From: Roseovarius sp. 217
GTDB taxonomy: Bacteria; Pseudomonadota; Alphaproteobacteria; Rhodobacterales; Rhodobacteraceae
Reading direction: 5' to 3'
Length of the DNA stretch: 64,000 nucleotides
Assembly: GCF_000152845.1 (NCBI RefSeq)
Contig: NZ_CH902584.1
Span: 2,223,815-2,287,814 of the forward strand
The translations under genes and the position numbers were made by a program. Under the pieces are notes generated by a model. The model was not told the DNA's origin, did not search any database, and worked only from the letters and a program-made list of their open reading frames with translations. Position 1 is the stretch's first letter. The number at the start of each line of letters is the position of its first letter. This document shows, in pieces, positions 1 through 11,331 of the stretch.

Positions 1-3000
1 GATCCCGAAGCCTCGGGCAGCTTCTCGACGTCGGATGTGGACACCGGAGGAGCAGACCAGGTGATCTGGTCGATCACCGGGGTGAACGGCGAGGCAATCG
101 AGCATTCCGTGGCCAATGGCCTCGCCGCAGAGGCCGTTGGCACCTATGGTTCCCTTGTTCTGACCAGCGCTGGTGGGTGGTCCTATCAGTTGGATGATCG
201 GGACGCGGATACACAGGCGCTCGCCGCGGGTGTCATTGTTACTGATACCTTCACTGTGCGCGTGGCCGATGGGCTGGGCGGGTATTCCGAGGACACTGTC
301 ACCGTTACCGTGACCGGCACCAATGATGCGCCTGTGATTGAACTCTTCGGGGGCGAATTGGCGGGGCCCTTGGGTGAGGATTCAGCGTCGGCCATCCTTG
401 TGGAATCCGATGCCACAAACCTGACTGCCAGCGGCACGCTGACCGTATCGGATGTGGATGCGGGTGACTCGGTTGCGGTAACGGTGACCGCTGTTTCGGC
501 ATCGGGCACATTGGGCAATTTTGCAGCGGATGACGCGGCGCTTCAGGGCATGATGACCATCAGCGCAGGTGCCCCACTTGAGACGGGCGCTGGAAATGCC
601 AGTGGCCAGATCACCTGGAGCTTTGATAGCGGCGCAGAGACGTTCGATTATCTTGCTGCGGGCGAGAGCATTACGCTCGACTTTACCGTGACTGCTAATG
701 ACGGTGACGCGACCGACACCGAGACTGTGAGTGTCAGGGTCAACGGCACCAATGATCGGCCCGAGATTGTGGTCGGAGAATTGGATTCAGCCACAGGTGA
801 TTTGACGGAATCGACAGGTCTGATGGGGGAGTCCCTTGATGCCGCGGGCACGTTGAGCATCGCCGATGCGGATCTGTCGGATACGCACAGCGTTTCGGCC
901 AGCCGCTCTTCTGTGACATGGACGGATGTGAATGGGGCCGACAATCTTGGCACTGCGTCCGATGTGACGCCGCTGCCCGAAGGGCTGGAGGCGGCGCTGG
1001 ATGCGGCCTTTGCCGCGAACAACATTGGCGCAAACGGCACGATCAACTGGAGCTTCAGCCTTGCCGATAGCCTCGCAGATTTCCTTGGGGCCGGTGAGAC
1101 GCTGACTGTGGTCTATGATGTTACCGTGAATGATGGCGGGGCGTTTGACGGTACCGACGAGAACGGCAACGAGAATTCCGTTTCCGCTGTCCAGCAAGTA
1201 ACGATCACCATCACCGGCACCAATGATGCGCCGCTTGTCGTGGCGGACGCAATCAACGCCTTTGTTGAAGGCGACGCGCTGATCATCGACGAAAACAGCG
1301 TGCTGGATCAGGTCACACCGACGCCAGCAGCGACCGTCACGGTCAATCTGTTGGGTGCGGGTGACGACAGCGCCGATGAAATCTGGGTGACAACGGTCAC
1401 TGAGTTGGATGCCAACGACACCCGCGCGATCACCGGGACGACCAGTGTTTCCGCTTTCGGTGATATCCCCGCAGGATTTGTTGTGGAGGATGCTCATGCG
1501 GCGTTTGACCTTAGCGATGCGCTGAACGGGACTGTCACCTTTGACCGCAACGCGGCCGTGTTTGACGCATTGGACGATGGCGAATTCATTGATGTGGCGC
1601 TGACATACACGGTCACAACCACCTCGCCGGATGGCAGCACCACGACCAATGATGAGGTGACAACGTTCATCCGCGTCACCGGTGCGAATGATGCGCCCTA
1701 TATCGTGGAAGAGGCTGATTTTGTCGCCTCTGTTGCCGAGTTGACCGATTTGGATGCCGGCGAGAATGCCGTGCGCCCGACTGTAAATGGCTCGATCACG
1801 TTCAATGACGTTGATCCGGGCGATATCGCTGCTCTTCAGGTTACAGTTGAACCTGTGCAGGACATTGGTGAGGGTGCCGCGCTTCTGGCGAATTATGTCG
1901 GCACGTTCTCGGCTGGCTTCGTTGCGCCGACCGGCACATCGGTCGCTGAGGTCGGCGAGGTGTTCTATAGCTTCAACATCAATGATCTTGTGCTCGACAA
2001 TCAGACCGAAGGCGAGACCTTTACCCAATCCTACCAAGTGTCGATCTCGGATGGCACGGCCACCACGAGCCGCAATATCGTGCTGACCTTTACCGGCACG
2101 AATGACGCGCCGGTGATCACTGCGACAACAGGCGACTTGGCCCTGACCGAAGATCAGGCCGTCGTCGAGAGCGGGTCCGAGGCCATTCAGACCCTGACCG
2201 GCACGATCAGCTTTGACGATGCGGATACCTCGACCCTGCCGGCCAGCGGTGGCGCGGGTGGCGCGGATACGCACACGGTTACTGCGGCAGTGACCTCCGT
2301 TGCATTGGGTGCTGAGGTCGATGCAGGCTATGCAGGGCCGACAGGTTCCCTGTCCTTCGATGCCACAGCGGCAAACGCCTCTGAGGCGGTTGGCAACACG
2401 GTCGGTTGGACGTTTGACATCACCGATGGGGAGTTTGATTTCCTTGCTGCGGGAGAGGTTCTGAGCATCACCTATACGGTGACGGTTGAGGACAATAACG
2501 GCGGCACGGATACGCAAGACATCACCTTTACCATCACTGGCACGAATGACCTGCCGGTCATCACTGTTGCGGAGTCTGACGTTGAGGTCAGTGGCAGCGA
2601 GGATGCGGAGGGGATTTCCGGCACCGTGCTGGCCACGGATGTGGACGGTGACGAGCTGAGCTTTGCGCTTGCGGTTGAGAGTGGCCCGACGAATGGGTCG
2701 GTCACGGTCAACACCGATGGCACTTACACCTATGTTCCGAACGCCGATTTCAACGGGGCGGATGCCTTTACGGTCGAGGTTTCGGACGGCAATGGCGGCA
2801 CGGATGCGGTGGTCGTCACTGTCACCGTGACAGCGGTCAACGATGCACCTGAGAACACCGTGCCCGAGTCCCTGACCACGGATGAAGACATCCCTTTGGC
2901 CCTTACCGGATTGTCGGTGACTGATGTAGATGCGGGCGAGGGCACGATTACCGTGACCCTTGCCGTCGCTGATGGCGCGGGCACGATTGCGGCGTCGGAT

Positions 3001-6000
3001 GCTGGTTTGGTGACGGTTGCGGGGTCGGGGACCAATTCGATCACGCTTACCGGGACATTGGTGGATATCAACGCTTATCTGGCGGCTGAAACGACACCGG
3101 TGTTTGCGCCTGCGCAGGACGCGAATGGCGACGTTACCCTGACCATGACGACGAATGATGGCGGCAACACCGGCGAGGGTGGCGCACTGACTGACGTGGA
3201 CACGGTTATCATCACGGTCAACCCGGTCAACGATGCGCCGGTTGTGGAAATCCCGTTATCGGTAGAGCAGTCTGAGGATGCGGAGGGCTTTACCGTCAAT
3301 CTGCTGAGCGGTGCGTCGGACGTCGACGCGGGTGATGTGCTCAATGTGTCCGAATTGACGCCCGGCAGCGGGGACGCCAGTGGCGTGACCGTGTCTGAGG
3401 ATGGCAACAGCCTGACGGTTAATCCCAATGCCTACACCGCACTTGCGGTGGGTGAGAGCGAAGTGATCACTTACAGCTACACTGTGACCGACGGAAACCT
3501 GACGGTGTCTCAGACCGCGACGATCACCATCACTGGGACAAATGACGGCCCGGTTCTGGAGGACGTGACAACACGGGCGATTGTCGATACGGCTGGCGAT
3601 GACATGCTGTCTTCGGTTTCGGATACGCTGGTTGGGTCGGATGTCGATAATGGGGCGGTTCTGACCTATGCGATCAGCGGCCAAGAAGCCGTAATGGGCC
3701 AGACTTCCCTGGAGGGTAAGTATGGGACGCTGACGGTCTTGTCAGATGGCAGCTATACTTACACGCCTGATGCGGCAAAGTTGCAGGGGCTGGCCGCGGA
3801 TGCCGAACCGAATGAGACCTTCACGATTGTTGTGACGGATGAGCACGGTGCGTTCGATACCGCGACGTTGACGGTGGATATCACCCCGGCCAATGACACG
3901 CCGGAACTGGCCGCGGTCGATGCCATCAACATCACCGACACAGCCGCTGCGGATGATTTTGCAGCACAAGGGGGGACTCTGTCTGCCACAGACCGCGACA
4001 GCGGGCATGTCGACGCGATGGTGTATTCGATTGCAGGGCAGGAAGTTGCAGAAGGTGCCACTTCGCAAACGTTCTACTTTGATCGTGTGAGCAACGAGGT
4101 CGTGACCGAAGCGCCGTTGAATGGTGTGGAATTGGGCACGCTGACGGTGCAGTCGAGCGGCGCTTACAGCTTTGAGCCGAATGATGCGGGTATCAACAGC
4201 CTGCGTGCCGTTCAGAACCCGGTCATCACGACAACGCTGCGCGCGACAGATCCGCAGGGGGCCACGTCCGAGACCGCTCTGGCGATCAATATCGACGGTG
4301 TGAACGACAACCCGACCATCACCGGAACCGATCCTGCGACTGACGCAGGTGTGGTGAATGTAGTTGCCAAGGAACAGGCGGAGGCCAGTGAAGGCAATCT
4401 GGTTGTCGTGTCTGGCACCATTTCGTTTGCCGATGTCGACAGCAATGGCATCCCGAGCTTTGGCTTTGCGGCGCTTGCGCCCGGCTTTGTGGGGACGATC
4501 CAGTTTTCACCCTCGGGCGAAACCGTGGATGAGGGGACATTTACATGGACCTTCAGCATTCCTGATGCCACGCTCAATGCGTTGGCCGAAGGCGAAGCCC
4601 TCGGCACCAGCCCGCAGGTCTATGACATCACCGTCAACGATGGTGATGGGGGGTCGGTCGTCCAGCGGGTCTCGATCGCGATTGTCGGAACCAATGACGC
4701 GCCGGTGATTGCCGGGGCTTTGGGGGGCGGTCTGGCCGATACCGGTGCTGCAACTGAGGCAGCCGATGGTGCAGTCGATGCGACCATCACGACCTCTGGC
4801 ACGCTGTCCGTTTCGGATGAGGATACGCGGGATGAGGTGACCGTTTCGGTGACCGGGGCTGTTGTGTCCGGTGGTACGTTTGGCGGCACTGTGCCTCTGG
4901 AAAACGCGACGCTTGCTGCGATGATGCAAGTGGCGGCTGGCGCTGCGGCGGAAACCGGATTTGGTGACACTGTGGTTCTGGGCGCGGATGGCTCTGGCTC
5001 TGAGTTCACTTGGGCCTTTACGTCGGGGTCGTCGGGCGACGCGTCGTTCGATTTCCTCGCTGTGGGTGAGACACTGGTGGTCACCTATACGCTGACTGCC
5101 GACGATTTGTCCGAGACCGACAGTGCGACCGACACTCAGACCGTGACCATCACGATCACCGGGACCAATGACAGCCCTGTCGCCTCGGCGGCAGATGCGG
5201 CCACGGTTGCTGAGGATCTTGATGCCACAACGGTTATTGCGACCGCGTCGGGAACAGATGTCGATTTGAGCGATGTGCTGAGCTACAGCATTTCCGCCGG
5301 GAACGCTGCGGGTCTCTTTGAGATTGATGCCACCACAGGCGACATCTCACTTGTGGCTGGTCAATCTCTGGATGCGGAAACGGCGCTTGAGCACGTTCTG
5401 ACCGTGACGGTCAGCGATGGAAACGGGGGCACCGATACGCAAGAGATCACCGTCACCGTGACGGATGTGGACGATAACGTGACCACGGCACCGGTGGATG
5501 CGGACGGTTTGGCGGGCGGGAGCGTGGATGAGAACGCCACAACGGGGACGGTCGGGATTACCGCTGCCTCAACCGATGCGGATGTCACATCTGGCGCGGT
5601 CAGCTACGCCATCGTCGGTGGCACTGGTTTGGGACAGTTTGAGATCGACAGCGAAACAGGCGTCGTTTCAGTCGCCTCGGACGCAGCCATAGACCGGGAG
5701 ACAGATGATTCCCTGACCATCGAAGTTCAGGCGACACCGGCCAATGGTGCGGCAAGCGTCACCTCGACGTTCACGATCACGATCAACGATGTGAATGAGT
5801 TCGATGTCAGCACGCCGGTGGATAGCAATGCCGCTGTGAATGAGGTTTCTGAAAACGCTGCCCGCGGCACCCCGGTCGGTATCGTGGCCTCTGCCTCTGA
5901 TGCAGATGCAACCACCAATGGCATTACGTATAGTTTGACGGACAGCGCTGGTGGGATTTTCGAGATTGATGCAACGACGGGCGAAGTGCGTCTTTCGACT

Positions 6001-9000
6001 GTAGAAATGGCCCCGCGTCCTGATTTCGAAACTGCGGACAGCCACACGATCACTGTGCAGGCGACGAGCGAGGACGGTTCGATCTCGACCGAAGACTTCA
6101 CGATCACGATTGTGGATGCGAATGACACCGCGCCGGTGTTTGCGATCAACGCCGCACAAAGCGTGGCCGAGAATGACACATCCGTCGTCGTGCTGAGCGC
6201 AACCGATGTGGACACCGATCAATCTGGGATCAGCTTTACCATCGTCGGTGGCGATGATCAGGCGGCGTTCCGGGTTGTTGAGGTCGAGGGTGTCTATACT
6301 CTCGAATTCGTCGGGGCGCCTGATTTCGAAGTGCCGACCGATTTGGGTGGCAACAATGTCTACAACGTTGTGGTTGAGGCCTTTGATGGCACCAATATGA
6401 CCGAACAGGCGTTTGCGATCACGGTGACGGATGTGAACGAGGCCCCCACCGCGGTCAGCCTTGACAATGCGACGGTGACCTTGGCTGAAAATTCGGTCAT
6501 CGGAACCGGCGTCAAGGTGGCGGATATCACCATCACTGACGATGCACTTGGCGTGAATGATGTCACGTTGACGGGGGATGATGCCGCGTTCTTTGCGGTT
6601 GTGAGCACGGAGGCGGGGCTTGAGCTGCATTATGTCGGGGGATCGCCGAATTTCGAGAACCCGGCTGATGCAGGAGCGGACAACATCTTTGATGTGTCTG
6701 TTGTGGTCGATGACGCGACGGTTGGCGCGACGCCAGACGTAACGACAGACTTCACCTTGACTGTGACGGATGTGAACGAGGCACCTGTTGCCAATCAGGT
6801 TTCGGCGGAGACCTTCCCGATTGTGATCGAGGACGAAGTCTTCAACGGCCTTGTCGTCTCGGAGTTCAGCGAAGCGCTCGGTGAAATCCCGCTTTCGGTC
6901 TTTGCGTCCGATGTGGATGGAAACATCAACCCGTCTTCCCTGTCCATCGACGGCGTTACAGTCGAGGGCAACGTGGCCACGCTGCTCGAGGCAGGTATCT
7001 CCTATAGCGGTGAGACCGGGGCATTCATTGTTGACGCGACGACTGACGTCTATCAGTCGCTGGATGTCGATGAAGAAATCTCGGTTGTTGTGAGCTTTAC
7101 CGTGACCGACAGTGAGGGACTGAGCGACGATACCGGCACGATCACATTCACGGTGCGCGGCACCAATGATGTGCCGGTCATTGTGGTGGCGGAGTCGGAC
7201 ATCACTGGCACTGGGGTAGAAGATGACGGTGCAATCACCGGCACGATTGTGGCGGATGATGTGGATGACGGGGCGATCCTCGCGTTTTCCATCGAGGAAG
7301 GGGATAGCGCGGCAAACGGTGGTGCCACCGTAGATCCGGAAACCGGCGCCTGGACCTATACGCCCAATGCCAACTTTAACGGCGTGGACAGCTTTACTGT
7401 GACTGTCTCTGACGGGCTGGGTGGGGCTGTGACGCAGGTTGTCGATGTCACGGTTACAGCCGTAAACGACTCGACTGAGATCGATGTGTCGAGCCAGAGT
7501 GCGGCGACACATGTCGAAGCGGTCGATGCAAACGCGCCCGTTGCGACACTGGTTGCGGGTCAGGTCAGCCTGACCGATGTGGATGCGCTGGATTATGACA
7601 CCGGCACCTTCACGGCCTCTGTGGTGGACGGCGATGCGACCGACCTTCTCGATCTTGACACCTCTGGCAGCGTCAGCGTTGTGGATGGTGCGGTATCGGT
7701 CGGCGGCACGCAGGTCGGCACGGTGACGGGCCAAGGCACCGCCACGCTTTCGGTCAGCTTCCTTGCAGCGGCCTTTGCGGCGGATGTGCAGGCGGTGGTC
7801 AACGCGCTGAGCTATGCGACGACAGACGACACGCCCGTTTCATCGCGCGACATCACGCTCGATCTGACGGATGGTGATGGGGCCGCAGCCGTGCAGCAGA
7901 CCATTTCGGTCACGATCACGGCATCGAACGATAGCCCGATTGCTGTCAATGATGCCTTTGGAGTGACCGAGGGATCGTTTGCTTCGGCCTTCAACGTGTT
8001 GAACATTGGTACGGCGGACAATGATCCCGAGAATGACACGCTCAGCGTGACGGCACTGGCTGATCTGGCGGATGGGACCCTGCCTGTTGGTGGGTCGGCA
8101 GCCGTCGGCGTGTCGGCCGGTGTTATCACGACCGATTGGGGCGCTGAGGTCACCCTGCAGTCCAATGGGCAGCTGTTCTATAACCTCACCTCCTCCACCG
8201 CTCGGTTCAATGAACTGGCGGCGGGCGAGACAGCGGTTGACAGCTTTATTTACACGATCAGCGATGGGAATGGCGGCACGGATACGGCCACGGTTTCGGT
8301 CACGATCACTGGTATCAACGATGCGATCGTGGCCGTGTCTGACACAATCACGGCCACAGAAGATACCGCCGCCTCTGTGACGGGCAATCTTCTCGCGAAT
8401 GATACGGATGTCGATATCAACGATATCCCGACCATTGTGGACGCCAGCAGCTCTGTCACCGCGACCGCGGTTGCAACGGCTGACGGGTTCCGGATCACGA
8501 CGGTTGATGGGATCGTGGTGCTCCTCAGCGCGAATGGCGACTACACGCTGACCGCGCCGGATAGTCTGGCACCGGGCGTGACCTCAACAGCCACGTTCCA
8601 ATATACCGTGCAAGACAGCGGTTCGGCACAATCGACAACGACAGTGACCGTGCGGGTGACAGGCGACAATGACGCGCCGACAGCCGCCGAAGTCACGCTC
8701 GTCGCCTCCAATGAAGACACGGTTCGGGTCATCACCGAGGCGCAGCTTCTGACGGGCGCCAGCGATGTGGACACTGGTGCAGTGCTCGAGATCACCGATC
8801 TGAGCCTGACCAGCGGCAACGGATTGCTTGTCAACAATGAGGATGGCACCTGGACCTATACGCCCGACCTGAACGACAACGGCGATGTGACATTCTCCTA
8901 CACAGCGTCGGACGGGGCGTTGACGGCCACAGCAAGTGCCACTCTCGATCTGCTGCCGGTGAACGATGCGCCGGTGGCGCAGGCGGATACTGCGGTGAGC

Positions 9001-11322
9001 ACGGATGAGGATCAGGCGGTCTCTGGGACGGTCACGGCTACGGATGTGGACGGGGACAGCCTGAGCTTTACACTGGCCTCGGGCGGTGCGCCGTCGAACG
9101 GGTCGGTGACGGTCGCGTCCAACGGCGGCTATACCTACACGCCGGGTGCCAATTTCAACGGGGTCGATGCCTTTACGGTCTCGGTCTCGGATGGGAAGGG
9201 CGGCACGGACACGGTTGTGGTCAACGTGACGGTGGATGCGGTCAACGATGCGCCGGTGGCGCAGGCGGATACTGCGGTGAGCACGGATGAGGATCAGGCG
9301 GTCTCTGGGACGGTCACGGCCACGGATGTGGACGGGGACAGCCTGAGCTTTGCACTGGCCTCGGGCGGTGCGCCGTCGAACGGGTCGGTGACGGTGGCAT
9401 CCAACGGCGGCTACACCTACACGCCGGGTGCCAATTTCAACGGGACGGATGCCTTTACGGTCTCGGTCTCGGATGGGAAGGGCGGCACGGACACGGTTGT
9501 GGTCAATGTGACGGTGGATGCGGTCAACGATGCGCCGGTGGCGCAGGCGGATGCTGCGGTGAGCACGAATGAGGACACGCCGTTTACGGGTGTTGTGACA
9601 GCCACGGATGTGGACGGGGACAGCCTGAGCTTTGCACTGGCCTCGGGCGGTGCCCCGTCGAACGGGTCGGTGACGGTGGCATCCAACGGCGGCTACACCT
9701 ACACGCCGGGTGCCAATTTCAACGGGACGGATGCCTTTACGGTCTCGGTCTCGGATGGGAAGGGCGGCACGGACACGGTTGTGGTCAATGTGACGGTGGA
9801 TGCGGTCAACGATGCGCCGGTGGCGCAGGCGGATGCTGCGGTGAGCACGAATGAGGACACGCCGTTTATGGGTGTTGTGACAGCCACGGATGTGGACGGG
9901 GACAGCCTGAGCTTTGCACTGGCCTCGGGCGGTGCCCCGTCGAACGGATCGGTTACGGTCGCATCCAATGGCGGCTACACCTACACACCGGGCGCCAATT
10001 TCAACGGGGTCGATGCCTTTAGGGTCTCGGTCTCGGATGGGAAGGGTGGCACGGACACGGTCGTGGTCAATGTGACGGTGAACGCGGTCAACGATGCGCC
10101 GACTGTTGCACTCGCAAACGTGACCACCAATGTTGCTGAAAATGCCGACACCACGTCTCGGATCAAGGTTGCCGACATTGTCGTGTCAGATGACGCGCAG
10201 GGGACCAACACTCTGGCCTTGGTCGGTGCTGATGCTGCTCTGTTCGAGATCGTTGGTGCGGCCCTGTTCCTGCGGGCTGGGGCGGTGCTTGATTTTGAAA
10301 CCAATGCGCTGCTCGATGTTTCGGTCACTGTGAATGATGCCAGTGTCGGTGTGAATCCCGATGCCACAGCGTCACTAAGCATCGCGGTCAATGACGTCGA
10401 GGAGGGCCCCGTAGCGACCGGTGAAAATGACACGCTGATCGGGAACGATGGCGATGATCTGATCGGTGGTCTCGACGGAAATGATAGTATTTCCGGCGGG
10501 TTGGGAAGTGACTCGTTGTTTGGCGAGGCTGGTGCTGACACTCTGTCCGGTGGTGAAGGCAACGACACTGTCGCAGGGGGGGATGGCGATGACCTTGTGA
10601 GCGGCGACGCTGGCAATGACTCTCTGGGTGGCGGTTTCGGAAATGACACGCTGGACGGTGGCGACGGCGACGACACCATGGGTGGCGGCGTTGGCGACGA
10701 CTCATTGTCGGGTGGCAATGGTGCTGACGTGGTTGCCGGTGGGGCGGGCAATGACACGCTCGACGGTGGCGACGGCAATGACTCGATCTCCGGTAGCTTT
10801 GGCAACGATCTGATCAATGCCGGGGCTGGAGATGACCAGATTGGTGGCGGCACTGGGCGTGATACGCTCGACGGTGGCGCTGGCAATGACCGGATCGGTG
10901 GCGGTGAGGGCGATGACGACATCAGTGGCGGGTCAGGGAATGACTTCCTCGCCGGGGGTGGGCGCAACGACGTGATTGATGGCGGCACAGGGAATGATAC
11001 GATCAACGGCGGCACCGGAAACGATATCATGACTGGTGGCGCGGATTCGGATCAGTTCGTCTTCAGTAGCTTTGTTGATGGCGAGTTTGATGTCATTACC
11101 GATTTCACGGATGGAACGGACAGCTTCTTGATCCGGATCGTCAATCCGGATACCGGCGAGGCCAACATAAGCAACGGAAACAATGGCTTGCAAGGCTTTG
11201 TGGATGCGCTGGGTATTACCCAGACAGATGCAGGCGCGCAGATCAATGTGAACGGTCAGGTCATTCTGTTGGAGGGTGTTGATGCCTCTGTGCTGGGAAT
11301 TGACGACTTCCAGTTCCTGTAA
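1..11322 (+). CDS. Giant VCBS/cadherin-repeat RTX adhesin, 5'-truncated by the window
   Basis: The frame is open from base 1, so the true start lies upstream; 3773 residues are visible. Most of the protein is a chain of roughly 90-110-residue beta-sandwich repeats of the VCBS/Big type, each ending in a TGTNDAP- or AVNDAP-like linker. Cadherin-like repeats with VNEAP and DANDTAP linkers occupy about residues 1740-2270. Residues 2987-3362 are four nearly identical copies of one repeat. Residues of about 3478-3680 are GGxGxDxxx calcium-binding RTX nonapeptides, followed by a C-terminal segment of about 90 residues ending DDFQFL, typical of type I secretion substrates. It is likely a cell-surface or released adhesin involved in attachment or biofilm formation. 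No secretion genes lie in the window; they may be upstream. The family assignment is firm; the ligand is unknown. Confidence 0.93.
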   Translation, partial: DPEASGSFSTSDVDTGGADQVIWSITGVNGEAIEHSVANGLAAEAVGTYGSLVLTSAGGWSYQLDDRDADTQALAAGVIVTDTFTVRVADGLGGYSEDTVTVTVTGTNDAPVIELFGGELAGPLGEDSASAILVESDATNLTASGTLTVSDVDAGDSVAVTVTAVSASGTLGNFAADDAALQGMMTISAGAPLETGAGNASGQITWSFDSGAETFDYLAAGESITLDFTVTANDGDATDTETVSVRVNGTNDRPEIVVGELDSATGDLTESTGLMGESLDAAGTLSIADADLSDTHSVSASRSSVTWTDVNGADNLGTASDVTPLPEGLEAALDAAFAANNIGANGTINWSFSLADSLADFLGAGETLTVVYDVTVNDGGAFDGTDENGNENSVSAVQQVTITITGTNDAPLVVADAINAFVEGDALIIDENSVLDQVTPTPAATVTVNLLGAGDDSADEIWVTTVTELDANDTRAITGTTSVSAFGDIPAGFVVEDAHAAFDLSDALNGTVTFDRNAAVFDALDDGEFIDVALTYTVTTTSPDGSTTTNDEVTTFIRVTGANDAPYIVEEADFVASVAELTDLDAGENAVRPTVNGSITFNDVDPGDIAALQVTVEPVQDIGEGAALLANYVGTFSAGFVAPTGTSVAEVGEVFYSFNINDLVLDNQTEGETFTQSYQVSISDGTATTSRNIVLTFTGTNDAPVITATTGDLALTEDQAVVESGSEAIQTLTGTISFDDADTSTLPASGGAGGADTHTVTAAVTSVALGAEVDAGYAGPTGSLSFDATAANASEAVGNTVGWTFDITDGEFDFLAAGEVLSITYTVTVEDNNGGTDTQDITFTITGTNDLPVITVAESDVEVSGSEDAEGISGTVLATDVDGDELSFALAVESGPTNGSVTVNTDGTYTYVPNADFNGADAFTVEVSDGNGGTDAVVVTVTVTAVNDAPENTVPESLTTDEDIPLALTGLSVTDVDAGEGTITVTLAVADGAGTIAASDAGLVTVAGSGTNSITLTGTLVDINAYLAAETTPVFAPAQDANGDVTLTMTTNDGGNTGEGGALTDVDTVIITVNPVNDAPVVEIPLSVEQSEDAEGFTVNLLSGASDVDAGDVLNVSELTPGSGDASGVTVSEDGNSLTVNPNAYTALAVGESEVITYSYTVTDGNLTVSQTATITITGTNDGPVLEDVTTRAIVDTAGDDMLSSVSDTLVGSDVDNGAVLTYAISGQEAVMGQTSLEGKYGTLTVLSDGSYTYTPDAAKLQGLAADAEPNETFTIVVTDEHGAFDTATLTVDITPANDTPELAAVDAINITDTAAADDFAAQGGTLSATDRDSGHVDAMVYSIAGQEVAEGATSQTFYFDRVSNEVVTEAPLNGVELGTLTVQSSGAYSFEPNDAGINSLRAVQNPVITTTLRATDPQGATSETALAINIDGVNDNPTITGTDPATDAGVVNVVAKEQAEASEGNLVVVSGTISFADVDSNGIPSFGFAALAPGFVGTIQFSPSGETVDEGTFTWTFSIPDATLNALAEGEALGTSPQVYDITVNDGDGGSVVQRVSIAIVGTNDAPVIAGALGGGLADTGAATEAADGAVDATITTSGTLSVSDEDTRDEVTVSVTGAVVSGGTFGGTVPLENATLAAMMQVAAGAAAETGFGDTVVLGADGSGSEFTWAFTSGSSGDASFDFLAVGETLVVTYTLTADDLSETDSATDTQTVTITITGTNDSPVASAADAATVAEDLDATTVIATASGTDVDLSDVLSYSISAGNAAGLFEIDATTGDISLVAGQSLDAETALEHVLTVTVSDGNGGTDTQEITVTVTDVDDNVTTAPVDADGLAGGSVDENATTGTVGITAASTDADVTSGAVSYAIVGGTGLGQFEIDSETGVVSVASDAAIDRETDDSLTIEVQATPANGAASVTSTFTITINDVNEFDVSTPVDSNAAVNEVSENAARGTPVGIVASASDADATTNGITYSLTDSAGGIFEIDATTGEVRLSTVEMAPRPDFETADSHTITVQATSEDGSISTEDFTITIVDANDTAPVFAINAAQSVAENDTSVVVLSATDVDTDQSGISFTIVGGDDQAAFRVVEVEGVYTLEFVGAPDFEVPTDLGGNNVYNVVVEAFDGTNMTEQAFAITVTDVNEAPTAVSLDNATVTLAENSVIGTGVKVADITITDDALGVNDVTLTGDDAAFFAVVSTEAGLELHYVGGSPNFENPADAGADNIFDVSVVVDDATVGATPDVTTDFTLTVTDVNEAPVANQVSAETFPIVIEDEVFNGLVVSEFSEALGEIPLSVFASDVDGNINPSSLSIDGVTVEGNVATLLEAGISYSGETGAFIVDATTDVYQSLDVDEEISVVVSFTVTDSEGLSDDTGTITFTVRGTNDVPVIVVAESDITGTGVEDDGAITGTIVADDVDDGAILAFSIEEGDSAANGGATVDPETGAWTYTPNANFNGVDSFTVTVSDGLGGAVTQVVDVTVTAVNDSTEIDVSSQSAATHVEAVDANAPVATLVAGQVSLTDVDALDYDTGTFTASVVDGDATDLLDLDTSGSVSVVDGAVSVGGTQVGTVTGQGTATLSVSFLAAAFAADVQAVVNALSYATTDDTPVSSRDITLDLTDGDGAAAVQQTISVTITASNDSPIAVNDAFGVTEGSFASAFNVLNIGTADNDPENDTLSVTALADLADGTLPVGGSAAVGVSAGVITTDWGAEVTLQSNGQLFYNLTSSTARFNELAAGETAVDSFIYTISDGNGGTDTATVSVTITGINDAIVAVSDTITATEDTAASVTGNLLANDTDVDINDIPTIVDASSSVTATAVATADGFRITTVDGIVVLLSANGDYTLTAPDSLAPGVTSTATFQYTVQDSGSAQSTTTVTVRVTGDNDAPTAAEVTLVASNEDTVRVITEAQLLTGASDVDTGAVLEITDLSLTSGNGLLVNNEDGTWTYTPDLNDNGDVTFSYTASDGALTATASATLDLLPVNDAPVAQADTAVSTDEDQAVSGTVTATDVDGDSLSFTLASGGAPSNGSVTVASNGGYTYTPGANFNGVDAFTVSVSDGKGGTDTVVVNVTVDAVNDAPVAQADTAVSTDEDQAVSGTVTATDVDGDSLSFALASGGAPSNGSVTVASNGGYTYTPGANFNGTDAFTVSVSDGKGGTDTVVVNVTVDAVNDAPVAQADAAVSTNEDTPFTGVVTATDVDGDSLSFALASGGAPSNGSVTVASNGGYTYTPGANFNGTDAFTVSVSDGKGGTDTVVVNVTVDAVNDAPVAQADAAVSTNEDTPFMGVVTATDVDGDSLSFALASGGAPSNGSVTVASNGGYTYTPGANFNGVDAFRVSVSDGKGGTDTVVVNVTVNAVNDAPTVALANVTTNVAENADTTSRIKVADIVVSDDAQGTNTLALVGADAALFEIVGAALFLRAGAVLDFETNALLDVSVTVNDASVGVNPDATASLSIAVNDVEEGPVATGENDTLIGNDGDDLIGGLDGNDSISGGLGSDSLFGEAGADTLSGGEGNDTVAGGDGDDLVSGDAGNDSLGGGFGNDTLDGGDGDDTMGGGVGDDSLSGGNGADVVAGGAGNDTLDGGDGNDSISGSFGNDLINAGAGDDQIGGGTGRDTLDGGAGNDRIGGGEGDDDISGGSGNDFLAGGGRNDVIDGGTGNDTINGGTGNDIMTGGADSDQFVFSSFVDGEFDVITDFTDGTDSFLIRIVNPDTGEANISNGNNGLQGFVDALGITQTDAGAQINVNGQVILLEGVDASVLGIDDFQFL
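8959..10086 (+). repeat. Four tandem 282-bp near-identical VCBS-repeat units
   Basis: Units begin at 8959, 9241, 9523 and 9805 and each encodes 94 residues starting VNDAPVAQAD. They differ by only a few substitutions, for example the second pair has STNEDTPF where the first has STDEDQAV. The high nucleotide identity contrasts with the diverged repeats elsewhere in the protein and points to recent duplication or gene conversion. Confidence 0.95.
10432..11050 (+). repeat. RTX nonapeptide array of the adhesin
   Basis: Roughly twenty consecutive GGxGNDxLx-type nonapeptides form the calcium-binding parallel beta-roll. It sits just before the C-terminal secretion segment, which is the usual arrangement in type I secreted RTX proteins. 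Confidence 0.93.
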
Positions 11323-11331
11323 AGACAAGAA

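Noticed and set aside
787-2517. 576-codon minus-strand open frame inside the adhesin gene
   Set aside because: It is a shadow of the GC-rich, Asp/Thr/Val-rich coding strand; composition is Arg/His/Ile-rich with no domain, and the adhesin frame is clearly real.
5668-7734. 688-codon minus-strand open frame inside the adhesin gene
   Set aside because: Same shadow effect; no family resemblance or ribosome-binding site.
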